A DNA stretch of 16,292 nucleotides from Bacteroidaceae bacterium. GTDB taxonomy: Bacteria; Bacteroidota; Bacteroidia; Bacteroidales; Bacteroidaceae. Position numbers and translations under genes: made by a program. Of the stretch, positions 8,082 to 14,486 are shown one piece after another. Location: the NCBI GenBank assembly GCA_017633615.1, contig JAGBPB010000035.1:1-16292 (forward strand), written 5' to 3'. The first letter of the stretch is position 1; every line of letters starts with the position of its first letter. The notes beneath the pieces are model-generated. The model did no database searches. It had not been told where the DNA came from and saw nothing but the letters and a program-made list of their open reading frames with translations.

Positions 8082-8089
8082 CAAAAGTA
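8082..8089 (-). promoter_or_regulatory. Bacteroidetes -7 promoter element for the lipid group
   Basis: TACTTTTG on the minus strand matches TAnnTTTG exactly and lies 23 nt upstream of the acyltransferase ATG, giving a short leader. No convincing -33 TTTG is seen at the expected distance; the upstream DNA is a TATA-rich run. Confidence 0.55.
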
Positions 8090-8141
8090 CTGCCTATATA
8101 TATAATACCTTATATTAAATTTTATAATTGTGGTTAATTAA

Positions 8142-8274
8142 TCCCCATTTGTGGTGAAAAAGCTGGAGATTAGTTTTTTGAGACAACGTTCCGTGGCTGT
8201 TCCAGCCCCCTACAGACCCTAAACGTCGAACTGATGCTCATAAAAACTAATCCCCAGTTTTTTACAAATGGGGA
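8142..8274. repeat. 133-bp long imperfect inverted repeat upstream of the homocysteine operon
   Basis: The outer stem TCCCCATTTGT (8142-8152) pairs perfectly with ACAAATGGGGA (8264-8274). AAAAA (8157-8161) can pair with the T-run 8258-8263. The inner stem 8163-8182 pairs with 8237-8257 over 20 bp with one mismatch and one bulge (core GATTAGTTTTT / AAAAACTAATC). The apical part holds a further hairpin GGCTG-ttc-CAGCC (8195-8207) and a possible ACGTT/AACGT pairing (8186-8190 with 8222-8226). No target-site duplication is visible at the ends. It fills most of the divergent gap, and its right arm supplies the candidate -33 region of the following operon. Either a MITE/REP-type element or a structured leader. 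Confidence 0.8.
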
Positions 8275-8291
8275 CAAAAGCACTATCTTTG
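8261..8291 (+). promoter_or_regulatory. Candidate promoter of the homocysteine operon
   Basis: TATCTTTG (8284-8291) is an exact TAnnTTTG -7 element. A -33-like TTTA (8261-8264, one base off TTTG) lies 19 nt upstream, inside the right arm of the long inverted repeat. Predicted transcription would begin a few bases after 8291, about 15 nt ahead of the ATG at 8313. This also argues against the longer in-frame start at 8268, which would put the promoter inside the coding region. Confidence 0.6.
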
Positions 8292-8312
8292 CGGACAATT
8301 AATAATAAAATT

Positions 8313-9458
8313 ATGAGCAAATCATATGAGGAGATAAATGAGAAGATCCGAAAGGGTAAGGCGGTGGTCCTGACGGCTGAGGAGGTGTCGGAGATGGCCA
8401 AGACGATGAAGCCCAAGGAGATTCTGGATAAGGTTGATGTGGTTACAACCGCTACGTTTGGAGCTATGTGCTCCAGTGGTGCTTTCCTGAACTTTGGGCA
8501 TGCCAATCCGCCTATCCGCATGGAGAGGATTGAGATCAACGGCGTGCCTGTAAGCGGCGGTCTGGCTGCTGTGGATACGTTTGTGGGTGCTACTGACTGC
8601 AATCCGCAGAATCCTACTTACGGCGGCGCACACATCATTCAGGAGCTTATTGACGGCAAGGAACTGACCTTAGAGGCTTGGGGCAAGGGTACTGACTGCT
8701 ACCCGCGCAAGCATATAAAGACGCAGATATCGCTTAAGACCATCAACGAGGCTATCCTGATGAATCCCCGTAACGCATATCAGAACTATAACGTGGCTGT
8801 GAACTCCACAGACCGCACGCTCTATACTTACATGGGCACTTTGCTGCCAAGGATGAAGAATGCCTCTTACAGCTCAGCAGGTGAGCTTTCACCACTTTTG
8901 AATGACCCGGAATGCCGCACAATCGGTCTTGGTACACGCATATTCCTTTGCGGAACACAGGGCTATGTGGTTTGGAACGGCACTCAGTTCAATTGCAGCA
9001 AGCCTCTTAATGAATATGGTGTGCCGATGGGAAATGCACGTACATTGGCCCTGATGGGTGAGATGCGTGAGATGTCCAGTGAGTTCCTGCGCGGAGCCTA
9101 TTTTGAAAAATACGGCGTTACCATGTATGTTGGAGTGGGAGTGCCTATTCCGCTGTTGGATGAGGACCTGGCACATCGCGTAAGCATCAGAAACAGCCAG
9201 ATTGATACTTTCATTGAGGATTACGGTCAGAAGGGTGATCTTATTGGTAAGGTCAACTATGAGCAGTTGCGCTCAGGTGAGATTGAATTCATGGGCAAGA
9301 AAATCCATACGGCTCCGCTTTCAAGCCTCAATAAGGCCCGCAAGATTGCGGCTATTCTGAAGGATTGGATTGAGAAGGGACAGTTTGAACTGACTGCTCC
9401 TGTAAGGCCTATGCCCACGGGAACATCGCTTCAAGGACTTAAAGATTTGAACTTGTAA
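8313..9458 (+). CDS. DUF39/HcyBio homocysteine biosynthesis protein (aspartate semialdehyde sulfurtransferase type)
   Basis: This 381-residue protein belongs to the DUF39/HcyBio (COG1900) family. Family members, studied in Methanosarcina as MA1821, are needed to make homocysteine from aspartate semialdehyde and sulfide in place of O-acylhomoserine sulfhydrylation. Supporting segments are FGAMCSSGAFLNFGHANPP (C53), GATDCNPQNPTYGGAHIIQE (C96), GTDCYPRKH (C129), GLGTRIFLCGTQGYVVWNGTQ (C213) and VGVGVPIPLLDEDLA. C53 or C129 is a candidate persulfide-carrying residue by analogy. An in-frame ATG at 8268 exists, but the -7 element at 8284-8291 falls inside that extension, so MSKSYEEINEK at 8313 is chosen. 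The ferredoxin partner follows after 11 nt. It is cytoplasmic, with no signal peptide. Confidence 0.9.
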   Translation: MSKSYEEINEKIRKGKAVVLTAEEVSEMAKTMKPKEILDKVDVVTTATFGAMCSSGAFLNFGHANPPIRMERIEINGVPVSGGLAAVDTFVGATDCNPQNPTYGGAHIIQELIDGKELTLEAWGKGTDCYPRKHIKTQISLKTINEAILMNPRNAYQNYNVAVNSTDRTLYTYMGTLLPRMKNASYSSAGELSPLLNDPECRTIGLGTRIFLCGTQGYVVWNGTQFNCSKPLNEYGVPMGNARTLALMGEMREMSSEFLRGAYFEKYGVTMYVGVGVPIPLLDEDLAHRVSIRNSQIDTFIEDYGQKGDLIGKVNYEQLRSGEIEFMGKKIHTAPLSSLNKARKIAAILKDWIEKGQFELTAPVRPMPTGTSLQGLKDLNL

Positions 9459-9469
9459 ATCAGCTAATT

Positions 9470-9880
9470 ATGACAAAGAAAGTAGTTATATCATTCCCCG
9501 ATGGCGAGGCCAGTCGCCCGCTAATCTATGAGCTGATTAAGAAGTACGATATAATGGTCAGCATCATCAAGGCTGACATTGACGGCGGACGTCGCGGAAA
9601 GCTTGTTCTGGAACTGGATTCGGACTCCGATCATATTGCTCAGGCTATTGATTTCATGCAGAAAAGCGGTGTGGATGTAAGCCCGCTTGAAAAGAAAATT
9701 ACATTTGATGATGCCAAGTGTGTAAGTTGCGGTGCATGTACATCGGCCTGTCCTTCAGGCGCCTTGTCAATAGGTGCTCCGGATTGGAAACTCAAGTTCC
9801 AACCTGACAAGTGCGTAGTTTGCAAGATGTGCATTACAGCTTGTCCGTTAAAGCTTTTCCACATAGAATTTGCTGATTGA
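9470..9880 (+). CDS. NIL-domain 2[4Fe-4S] ferredoxin, electron partner for homocysteine synthesis
   Basis: This 136-residue protein has an N-terminal NIL domain (about 3-75: KKVVISFPDGEASRPLIYELIKK and LVLELDSDSDHIAQAIDFM) fused to a bacterial-type ferredoxin. The two clusters are CVSCGACTSACP (C84, C87, C90, C94) and CVVCKMCITACP (C115, C118, C121, C125), both complete. The architecture matches MA1822, the partner of MA1821, which is thought to supply electrons during sulfur insertion. It is the middle gene of the operon, and its stop overlaps the next start (TGATG). It implies an anaerobic cytoplasm with low-potential electron carriers. Confidence 0.92.
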   Translation: MTKKVVISFPDGEASRPLIYELIKKYDIMVSIIKADIDGGRRGKLVLELDSDSDHIAQAIDFMQKSGVDVSPLEKKITFDDAKCVSCGACTSACPSGALSIGAPDWKLKFQPDKCVVCKMCITACPLKLFHIEFAD

Positions 9881-10629
9881 TGGAATACAGGGAACGCAGT
9901 TACCGCAGCCGTTTCTCTAATGATGAGAGACGCTGGTTCTGCGTAAAGTTCCTTGAATCTGATTTATGGATAGGGGTCGATAGCGGCTCCTATTCTGCGT
10001 CTATGGAGGCTGATACATACGCCATGCTGGTGGATTTGCGCCGCACAATGGATGCGTATTTGCTTATGGATCCTGGGTACAAGACTGCTCTCACACCTTA
10101 TGACGCAGGCCTGGAGGCTCCGGAGATTCTTAAAAGCATGTCCGGAGTGAGCCACAAGACCGGTATAGGGCCAATGAGCGCAGTGGCAGGTGCTGTGGCT
10201 CTGCATATTGCTGAGTTCATCAAGAGCAAGTTTCGTGTAAAAGAAATCATTGTGGAAAACGGCGGTGATATCTATGCGGAGGCAAATGCAGATATGGATA
10301 TTGCTGTATTTGCCGGACAGTCACCACTCTCAGAAAAAATAGGCCTGCATATACCTGCTGCAGACTTTCCGCTTGGAATCTGTACATCAAGCGGTACAGT
10401 AGGGCCCTCACTGAGCCTGGGTCGCGCAGATGCCGTAATGATAGTCTGCAAAGATGTAATGCTGGCCGATAGCTACGCAACTGCAATGGCAAACCGCATC
10501 CAATCAGTAAATGACCTGCAGCCTGTCATAGACCGCATCACCAATACGCCTGATATCCTTGGCGCCATTGCCGTAAAAGATGACCGCATGGCTATCTGCG
10601 GCCAATATGAGCTGCGCCTCTTCAAATAA
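9880..10629 (+). CDS. UPF0280 family protein (ApbE-like), third homocysteine operon gene
   Basis: This 249-residue UPF0280/COG2122 protein is related in fold to the flavin transferase ApbE. Recognised stretches are FCVKFLESDLWIGVDSGSY, MDPGYKTALTPYDAGLEAPEIL, SGVSHKTGIGPMSAVAGAVA, EIIVENGGDIYAEA and CTSSGTVGPSLSLGRADAV, in family order. In Methanosarcina the homologue (MA1715) improves growth through the same homocysteine route; its reaction is not established. The ATG at 9880 overlaps the ferredoxin TGA by one base, a typical coupled start. A TTG at 9877 would add one residue and is less likely. Full clustering of all three genes supports a shared pathway. Confidence 0.88.
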   Translation: MEYRERSYRSRFSNDERRWFCVKFLESDLWIGVDSGSYSASMEADTYAMLVDLRRTMDAYLLMDPGYKTALTPYDAGLEAPEILKSMSGVSHKTGIGPMSAVAGAVALHIAEFIKSKFRVKEIIVENGGDIYAEANADMDIAVFAGQSPLSEKIGLHIPAADFPLGICTSSGTVGPSLSLGRADAVMIVCKDVMLADSYATAMANRIQSVNDLQPVIDRITNTPDILGAIAVKDDRMAICGQYELRLFK

Positions 10630-10653
10630 CCGCCCTGATATTGCAAAAAAAAG

Positions 10654-10661
10654 TATATTTG
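10654..10661 (+). promoter_or_regulatory. Bacteroidetes -7 promoter element ahead of the DUF4190-like gene
   Basis: TATATTTG matches TAnnTTTG exactly, 15 nt ahead of the ATG at 10677. No clear -33 TTTG is found at the usual distance. It suggests that the small membrane gene, and possibly GH115 after it, is transcribed separately from the homocysteine operon. Confidence 0.5.
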
Positions 10662-10676
10662 CAGAAATATAAAATT

Positions 10677-10937
10677 ATGGAAGAGATTAAGGTCGTTGTT
10701 GAGAGTAAGAAAAACGGAGCGGGAACTGCAGGTTTTGTCCTTGGCCTGACAGGTTTGATTTTATGTTGGGTTCCGGTACTTGATATCATACTTCTGCTTT
10801 TAGGTTTCATTTTCTCATTCATCGGATTATTCAGGAATCCCAGAGGTTTGGCTATTGCGGGGTTCCTGCTCTCTATCATAGGTTCTATAATAGTGTTTCT
10901 TGCAATAATAGGAATACTCGCTATGTCGTCAAAATGA
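10677..10937 (+). CDS. Small DUF4190-like two-segment membrane protein
   Basis: This predicted 86-residue integral membrane protein has a short charged N-terminus (MEEIKVVVESKKNG) and two hydrophobic blocks: GTAGFVLGLTGLILCWVPVL continuing through LLLLGFIFSFIGLF (about 16-50), and LAIAGFLLSIIGSIIVFLAIIGIL (about 57-80). The repeated Gly-rich pattern (GxAGFVLGLTGLI and NPRGLAIAGFLLSIIG) resembles DUF4190. Function is unknown. A TTG at 10641 would lengthen the frame by 12 residues, but a perfect -7 element lies inside that stretch, so the ATG at 10677 is chosen. GH115 begins 35 nt downstream and may be cotranscribed; no functional link is evident. Confidence 0.65.
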   Translation: MEEIKVVVESKKNGAGTAGFVLGLTGLILCWVPVLDIILLLLGFIFSFIGLFRNPRGLAIAGFLLSIIGSIIVFLAIIGILAMSSK

Positions 10938-10972
10938 TATAATACTCACTAACTTACATTACTAATTCAAAT

Positions 10973-13525
10973 ATGAACAAGAGACTTATGTGGCTGCTTA
11001 ATGCAGCGTTATTTGCAATTCTGCCTCTTAAGGCTGCCGATAACAAGGGTATTTCATTTACAGAGCTTTCTGCCGATAGGTTTACGCTTATTGAGAACGG
11101 CAAACCTGTACAGATTCTGGCCGATGAGGCCGATAAGGCTGGCGTGCAGATTGCACTCAAGGCTCTGCAGCAGGATTTCAAGGCTGTGGCAGGGCAGGAG
11201 GCCCAGGTTATTTATGAGCCGGGACAGGGTAAGCCCGTGATTGTGGGAACCATTGACAGCAAGTACATTGCCCAGATAATCAAGTCTAAGAAGATTGATA
11301 AGAAGGAGCTGCAAGGTAAGCGTGAGAAGTATATCATGACCGTGATAGAGAATCCCATCAAGGGCGTAGATGAAGCGCTTGTGATTGCCGGTAGTGATAT
11401 GCGCGGTACAATATACGGTATATATGAGCTCTCTGAGCAGATTGGCGTGTCACCCTGGTATTACTGGGCCGATGTACCAATCCAGCCACAGAAGAACATT
11501 TCTTTGGCCAAGGGTACGTACACAGCCGGTGAGCCCGCGGTAACATATCGCGGCATATTCCTGAATGATGAGGCCCCGTGCCTTACCACATGGGTTAAGA
11601 ATACGTTCGGCACAGAGCGCGGTGGACATGAGTTCTATGCCAAGTGCTTTGAGCTGATTCTGCGTCTGCGCGGTAACTTTATGTGGCCCGCCATGTGGGA
11701 CTGGGCATTTTATGCCGATGATCCCGAGAACTCCAAGACAGCCAATGACATGGGTATCATAATGGGTACCAGCCACCATGAGCCTATGGCACGCAACCAT
11801 CAGGAATGGGCCCGTAACCCCAAGGCATACGGCGGTCAGTGGGATTATACCAAGAACAAGGAGGAGCTGCAGAGATTCTTCCGTGAGGGTGTGGAACGTG
11901 CCAAGAATACTGAGGATTTGATAACCATCGGCATGCGTGGTGACGGCGATGCCGAGCTGCGCGGAAGCGACGAGGATAATATGAAGATGCTGGAGGGCCT
12001 GTTCGCCGATCAGCGTCAGATAATAAAGGAGGTTACAGGTAAACCCGCCGAGAAACGTCCGCAGGTTTGGGCACTCTACAAGGAGGTTCAGACCTATTAC
12101 AACAAGGGTCTGCGCGTGCCTGATGATGTGATAATACTGCTTTCTGATGATAACTGGGGTGATATCCGCCGCCTGCCTAATGAGCAGGAACGCAAGCGCA
12201 AAGGCGGGTGGGGTATGTACTACCACGTAGATTACGTAGGTGCACCGCGTAACTCAAAATGGCTCAATATTACCCCGATACAGCACCTCTGGGAGCAGAT
12301 GCAACTTACCTATGATTACGGCGTAGATAAGATTTGGGTACTCAATGTAGGTGACCTCAAGCCTATGGAATATCCAATCACCCTTTTCCTTGATATGGCC
12401 TGGAACCCAACGGCTTTCACAGTTGAGACCCTGCTGGATCACACTTATGATTTCTGCCTTGAGTTCTTTGGTGAGGAAGAGGCCCAGGAGGCTGCACGCA
12501 TTCTGAATCTGTGCTGCAAGTATAACGGCCGTATAAGCGCCGAGATGCTTGATGCACGTCAGTATTACACGCTTGAGACCGGTGAATTTGAGCAGGTCTG
12601 CGATGACTACGCCCGTCTGGAGGCTGAGGCCCTGCGCCAGTATTTGCGCCTCAAGCCTGAGTACCGCGACGCTTATCAGCAGATAATACTGTTCCCCGTT
12701 CAGGCTATGGGAAATATTTACGATATGTACTATAGTCAGGCCATGAATCAGAAACTGGCCCGCAACAACGACCCTGCCGCAAACTACTGGGCCGAGCGTT
12801 GTGAGCGCGACTTTAAGCGTGATGCTGAACTCTGCGCCTACTACAACAAGGAGATGGCCGGCGGCAAATGGAATGGCATGATGATCCAGAAGCACATCGG
12901 CTACACTTCATGGAACGATAATTTCCGTGCCGATACCCAGCCCCGCGTAAGCCGCGTTGAGGTAGGGGACAAGGTAGGCGGATACGTATTTACCCAGAAG
13001 AACGGTGTTGTAGCAATGGAGGCTGAGCACTTCTTTGCCCAAACCGATGTTACATCAGGCACAGCCAAGTGGACCACAATTCCGTATATGGGCCGAACAC
13101 TCTCAGGTGTTGCCCTGATGCCTTACAGCCAGCCTACAGACGGTGCCTCAATGACCTATAAGTTCAATCTTAGTGAGGATGTTGAGAACCTGAAAGCTGT
13201 AATAGCAGTAAATGCCACACTTACATTCAAACGTTTGGAGGGGCACCGTTACATGGTAAGTCTGGATGGTGGTAAGGAGATAGAGGTGGTATTCAATGAG
13301 CGCCTCAATGAGGACCAGCGTAACATCTACTCAGTATATTATCCCACTGTTGCAACCCGCGTAAAGGATGATACCGTAGAGTTGGGCAAGGCCTCAAAAG
13401 GCGAGCACACCCTCACCGTACGTCCCATCGAGCCCGGTACGGTGTTTGAGAAGTTGGTAATCGACGCCGGCGGCTATATCAAGAGCTACCTGTTTATGCC
13501 GGAATCACCGTACGTTCGCGAATAA
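10973..13525 (+). CDS. Glycoside hydrolase family 115 (xylan alpha-glucuronidase type), secreted
   Basis: This 850-residue protein has a signal peptide (MNKRLMWLLNAALFAILPLKA), so it is periplasmic or surface-exposed. Family members remove glucuronic acid or its 4-O-methyl form from glucuronoxylan. An N-terminal carbohydrate-enzyme domain (about 30-180, SDMRGTIYGIYELSEQIGVSPWYYW) leads into the catalytic barrel: YRGIFLNDEAPCL (N198), FMWPAMWDWAF, TSHHEPMARN, MRGDGDAELR (D324), ALYKEVQTYY (E371), SDDNWGD (N394) and WVLNVGDLKP (N458). From memory, these positions line up with active-site residues of the Bacteroides GH115 structure after small offsets. The C-terminal domain (about 665-850, GVVAMEAEHF) fits GH115_C. 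Length is normal. No SusC/SusD pair is adjacent. Confidence 0.93.
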   Translation: MNKRLMWLLNAALFAILPLKAADNKGISFTELSADRFTLIENGKPVQILADEADKAGVQIALKALQQDFKAVAGQEAQVIYEPGQGKPVIVGTIDSKYIAQIIKSKKIDKKELQGKREKYIMTVIENPIKGVDEALVIAGSDMRGTIYGIYELSEQIGVSPWYYWADVPIQPQKNISLAKGTYTAGEPAVTYRGIFLNDEAPCLTTWVKNTFGTERGGHEFYAKCFELILRLRGNFMWPAMWDWAFYADDPENSKTANDMGIIMGTSHHEPMARNHQEWARNPKAYGGQWDYTKNKEELQRFFREGVERAKNTEDLITIGMRGDGDAELRGSDEDNMKMLEGLFADQRQIIKEVTGKPAEKRPQVWALYKEVQTYYNKGLRVPDDVIILLSDDNWGDIRRLPNEQERKRKGGWGMYYHVDYVGAPRNSKWLNITPIQHLWEQMQLTYDYGVDKIWVLNVGDLKPMEYPITLFLDMAWNPTAFTVETLLDHTYDFCLEFFGEEEAQEAARILNLCCKYNGRISAEMLDARQYYTLETGEFEQVCDDYARLEAEALRQYLRLKPEYRDAYQQIILFPVQAMGNIYDMYYSQAMNQKLARNNDPAANYWAERCERDFKRDAELCAYYNKEMAGGKWNGMMIQKHIGYTSWNDNFRADTQPRVSRVEVGDKVGGYVFTQKNGVVAMEAEHFFAQTDVTSGTAKWTTIPYMGRTLSGVALMPYSQPTDGASMTYKFNLSEDVENLKAVIAVNATLTFKRLEGHRYMVSLDGGKEIEVVFNERLNEDQRNIYSVYYPTVATRVKDDTVELGKASKGEHTLTVRPIEPGTVFEKLVIDAGGYIKSYLFMPESPYVRE

Positions 13526-13533
13526 TCGAGCGA

Positions 13534-13663
13534 AAACTTTAAGGGTATAGTCTCCAGAACTACGCGCCTAAAGGCGCTATCCCTCCCACGACTTCGTCGC
13601 GGGCCCCTCCCGTTCACAAGCCCACGGGCGGCCATGGTTCCGGAGACTATACCCTTAAAGTTT
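13534..13663. repeat. 130-bp branched inverted-repeat element between convergent genes
   Basis: The arm 13534-13555 is an exact 22-bp reverse complement of 13642-13663. The stem continues inward to 13562/13635 with one mismatch and one G-T pair, 29 bp in all. The enclosed part holds three further hairpins: GCGCC/GGCGC (13564-13577), CGAC-ttc-GTCG with flanking CCC/GGG (13585-13603) and CCCGT/ACGGG (13609-13628). The fold is a four-way, cloverleaf-like junction. It starts 8 nt past the GH115 stop and ends 13 nt before the stop of the convergent Gly-rich gene. Its inside is much more GC-rich than its stem. No target duplication is visible. Confidence 0.85.
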
Positions 13664-13676
13664 CTATACGATATAG

Positions 13677-14420
13677 CTAGAAGCTCAGATTTACTGTAGC
13701 TCCGAAGGATGTGTTGTTCTGTCGGTCCAGGAAGACCGTGGGTTCGAACTCAAACTGGAGTAGCTTGGCCGCCTGCTTGAGTTCCAGCTCGTGGTTATAG
13801 TCGTTGATTATGCCGTTGAGGCTTTTCTTGGCCTTGCCTTTGTTAATGTAAGCCAGAGTGTAGAACGTGACTGTAGGTATCGCCAGAGCTCCTGAGATGA
13901 TATACAGCTTTTTGGATAGGTCAGGATCGCTCTCTGATTGGTGCGTCGCCGCTATTAGAGTGAGTATCGCCGTAGGCACAGCCAGTAACAGGCCTATTGA
14001 TTCCTGATTATCGCCCTTGATGAATCTCTTGTGAGCGGCCTCATATTTGAGGAACTGAACGGAGTCAATAAGTTGCTTGAGGTCATCATCGCGGATTACA
14101 TTGCCGGCACCACGGCCTTCAGTAAATGTAATGCTGCCGCCCATGCGTTCCAGTGCGGTGCTGTCATTAACGGATGACCAGTTGCCCCAGCCGCCGCCAA
14201 AATTACCGCCACGGCCTCCGCCACCCTGGAATCCTCCTCCCTGGAAGTTTCCGCCACCGCGGGCGCCACCACCTCCACCGCCTTGGAAGCCTCCGCCTCC
14301 GCCGAATCCGCCTCCACCACCAAAGCCACCGCCGCCTCCGCCACCGGGCTGAGCAGCTGCTGCGATTGACAACATGAGGACGAATAGAACTGACAGGAGT
14401 CTTTTAAGCATATTTGGCAT
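13677..14420 (-). CDS. Secreted Gly-rich protein of unknown function with two hydrophobic segments
   Basis: I do not recognise a family for this 247-residue protein. It has a signal peptide (LKRLLSVLFVLMLSIAAAAQ), then a Gly-rich tract (about 24-77) of GGGGGFGGGGGF and QGGG units with few other residues. A folded part follows: DDLKQLIDSVQFLKYEAAHKRFI, a hydrophobic segment IGLLLAVPTAILTLIAA (about 142-158), another at KLYIISGALAIPTVTFYTLAYI (about 171-192), and a C-terminus ending in FGATVNLSF, a beta-strand-like, aromatic-terminated end. An alternative start is the ATG at 14411, three codons in. It lies 66 nt after the CotH-family gene on the same strand. The shared Gly-rich character suggests a common envelope or extracellular setting. 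Confidence 0.7.
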   Translation of the reverse strand: MPNMLKRLLSVLFVLMLSIAAAAQPGGGGGGGFGGGGGFGGGGGFQGGGGGGARGGGNFQGGGFQGGGGRGGNFGGGWGNWSSVNDSTALERMGGSITFTEGRGAGNVIRDDDLKQLIDSVQFLKYEAAHKRFIKGDNQESIGLLLAVPTAILTLIAATHQSESDPDLSKKLYIISGALAIPTVTFYTLAYINKGKAKKSLNGIINDYNHELELKQAAKLLQFEFEPTVFLDRQNNTSFGATVNLSF

Positions 14421-14426
14421 AGCGGT

Positions 14427-14446
14427 TATAAATCTAAGGATTTATA
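14427..14446. repeat. 8-bp AT-rich hairpin ahead of the Gly-rich gene
   Basis: TATAAATC (14427-14434) and GATTTATA (14439-14446) pair perfectly around a TAAG tetraloop in the 66-nt gap between the CotH-family gene and the Gly-rich gene. On the minus strand it is 6 nt upstream of the downstream start. No T-run follows, so it is more likely a leader structure or mRNA processing site than a terminator. Confidence 0.35.
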
Positions 14447-14486
14447 TTGTGACTCCCTACAGAGCAAAAGGTTTAATGACGGATTG

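Noticed and set aside
8142..8312. SAM-type riboswitch ahead of the homocysteine operon
   Set aside because: None of the SAM-I or SAM-II core motifs I can recall is present, and the best promoter lies after the structured part. Kept only as an open hypothesis in the findings.
8059..8312. tRNA or small structured RNA gene in the divergent gap
   Set aside because: No acceptor stem with a TTCRANY T-loop or anticodon arm is seen; the structure is one long hairpin.
8219..8602. Minus-strand frame overlapping the inverted repeat and the start of the DUF39 gene
   Set aside because: It is antisense to the strongly conserved DUF39 N-terminus, with no promoter or family resemblance.
11450..12226. Long minus-strand frames (also 12254-12895) opposite GH115
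   Set aside because: They are antisense to a well-supported full-length GH115, with no independent signals and no adjoining minus-strand gene.
14077..14352. Plus-strand open frame rich in Pro (PPPPP tracts), and a similar one at 15922-16173
   Set aside because: They are the antisense image of the Gly-rich codons of the two secreted proteins (GGN read backwards gives NCC). No start context or promoter supports them.
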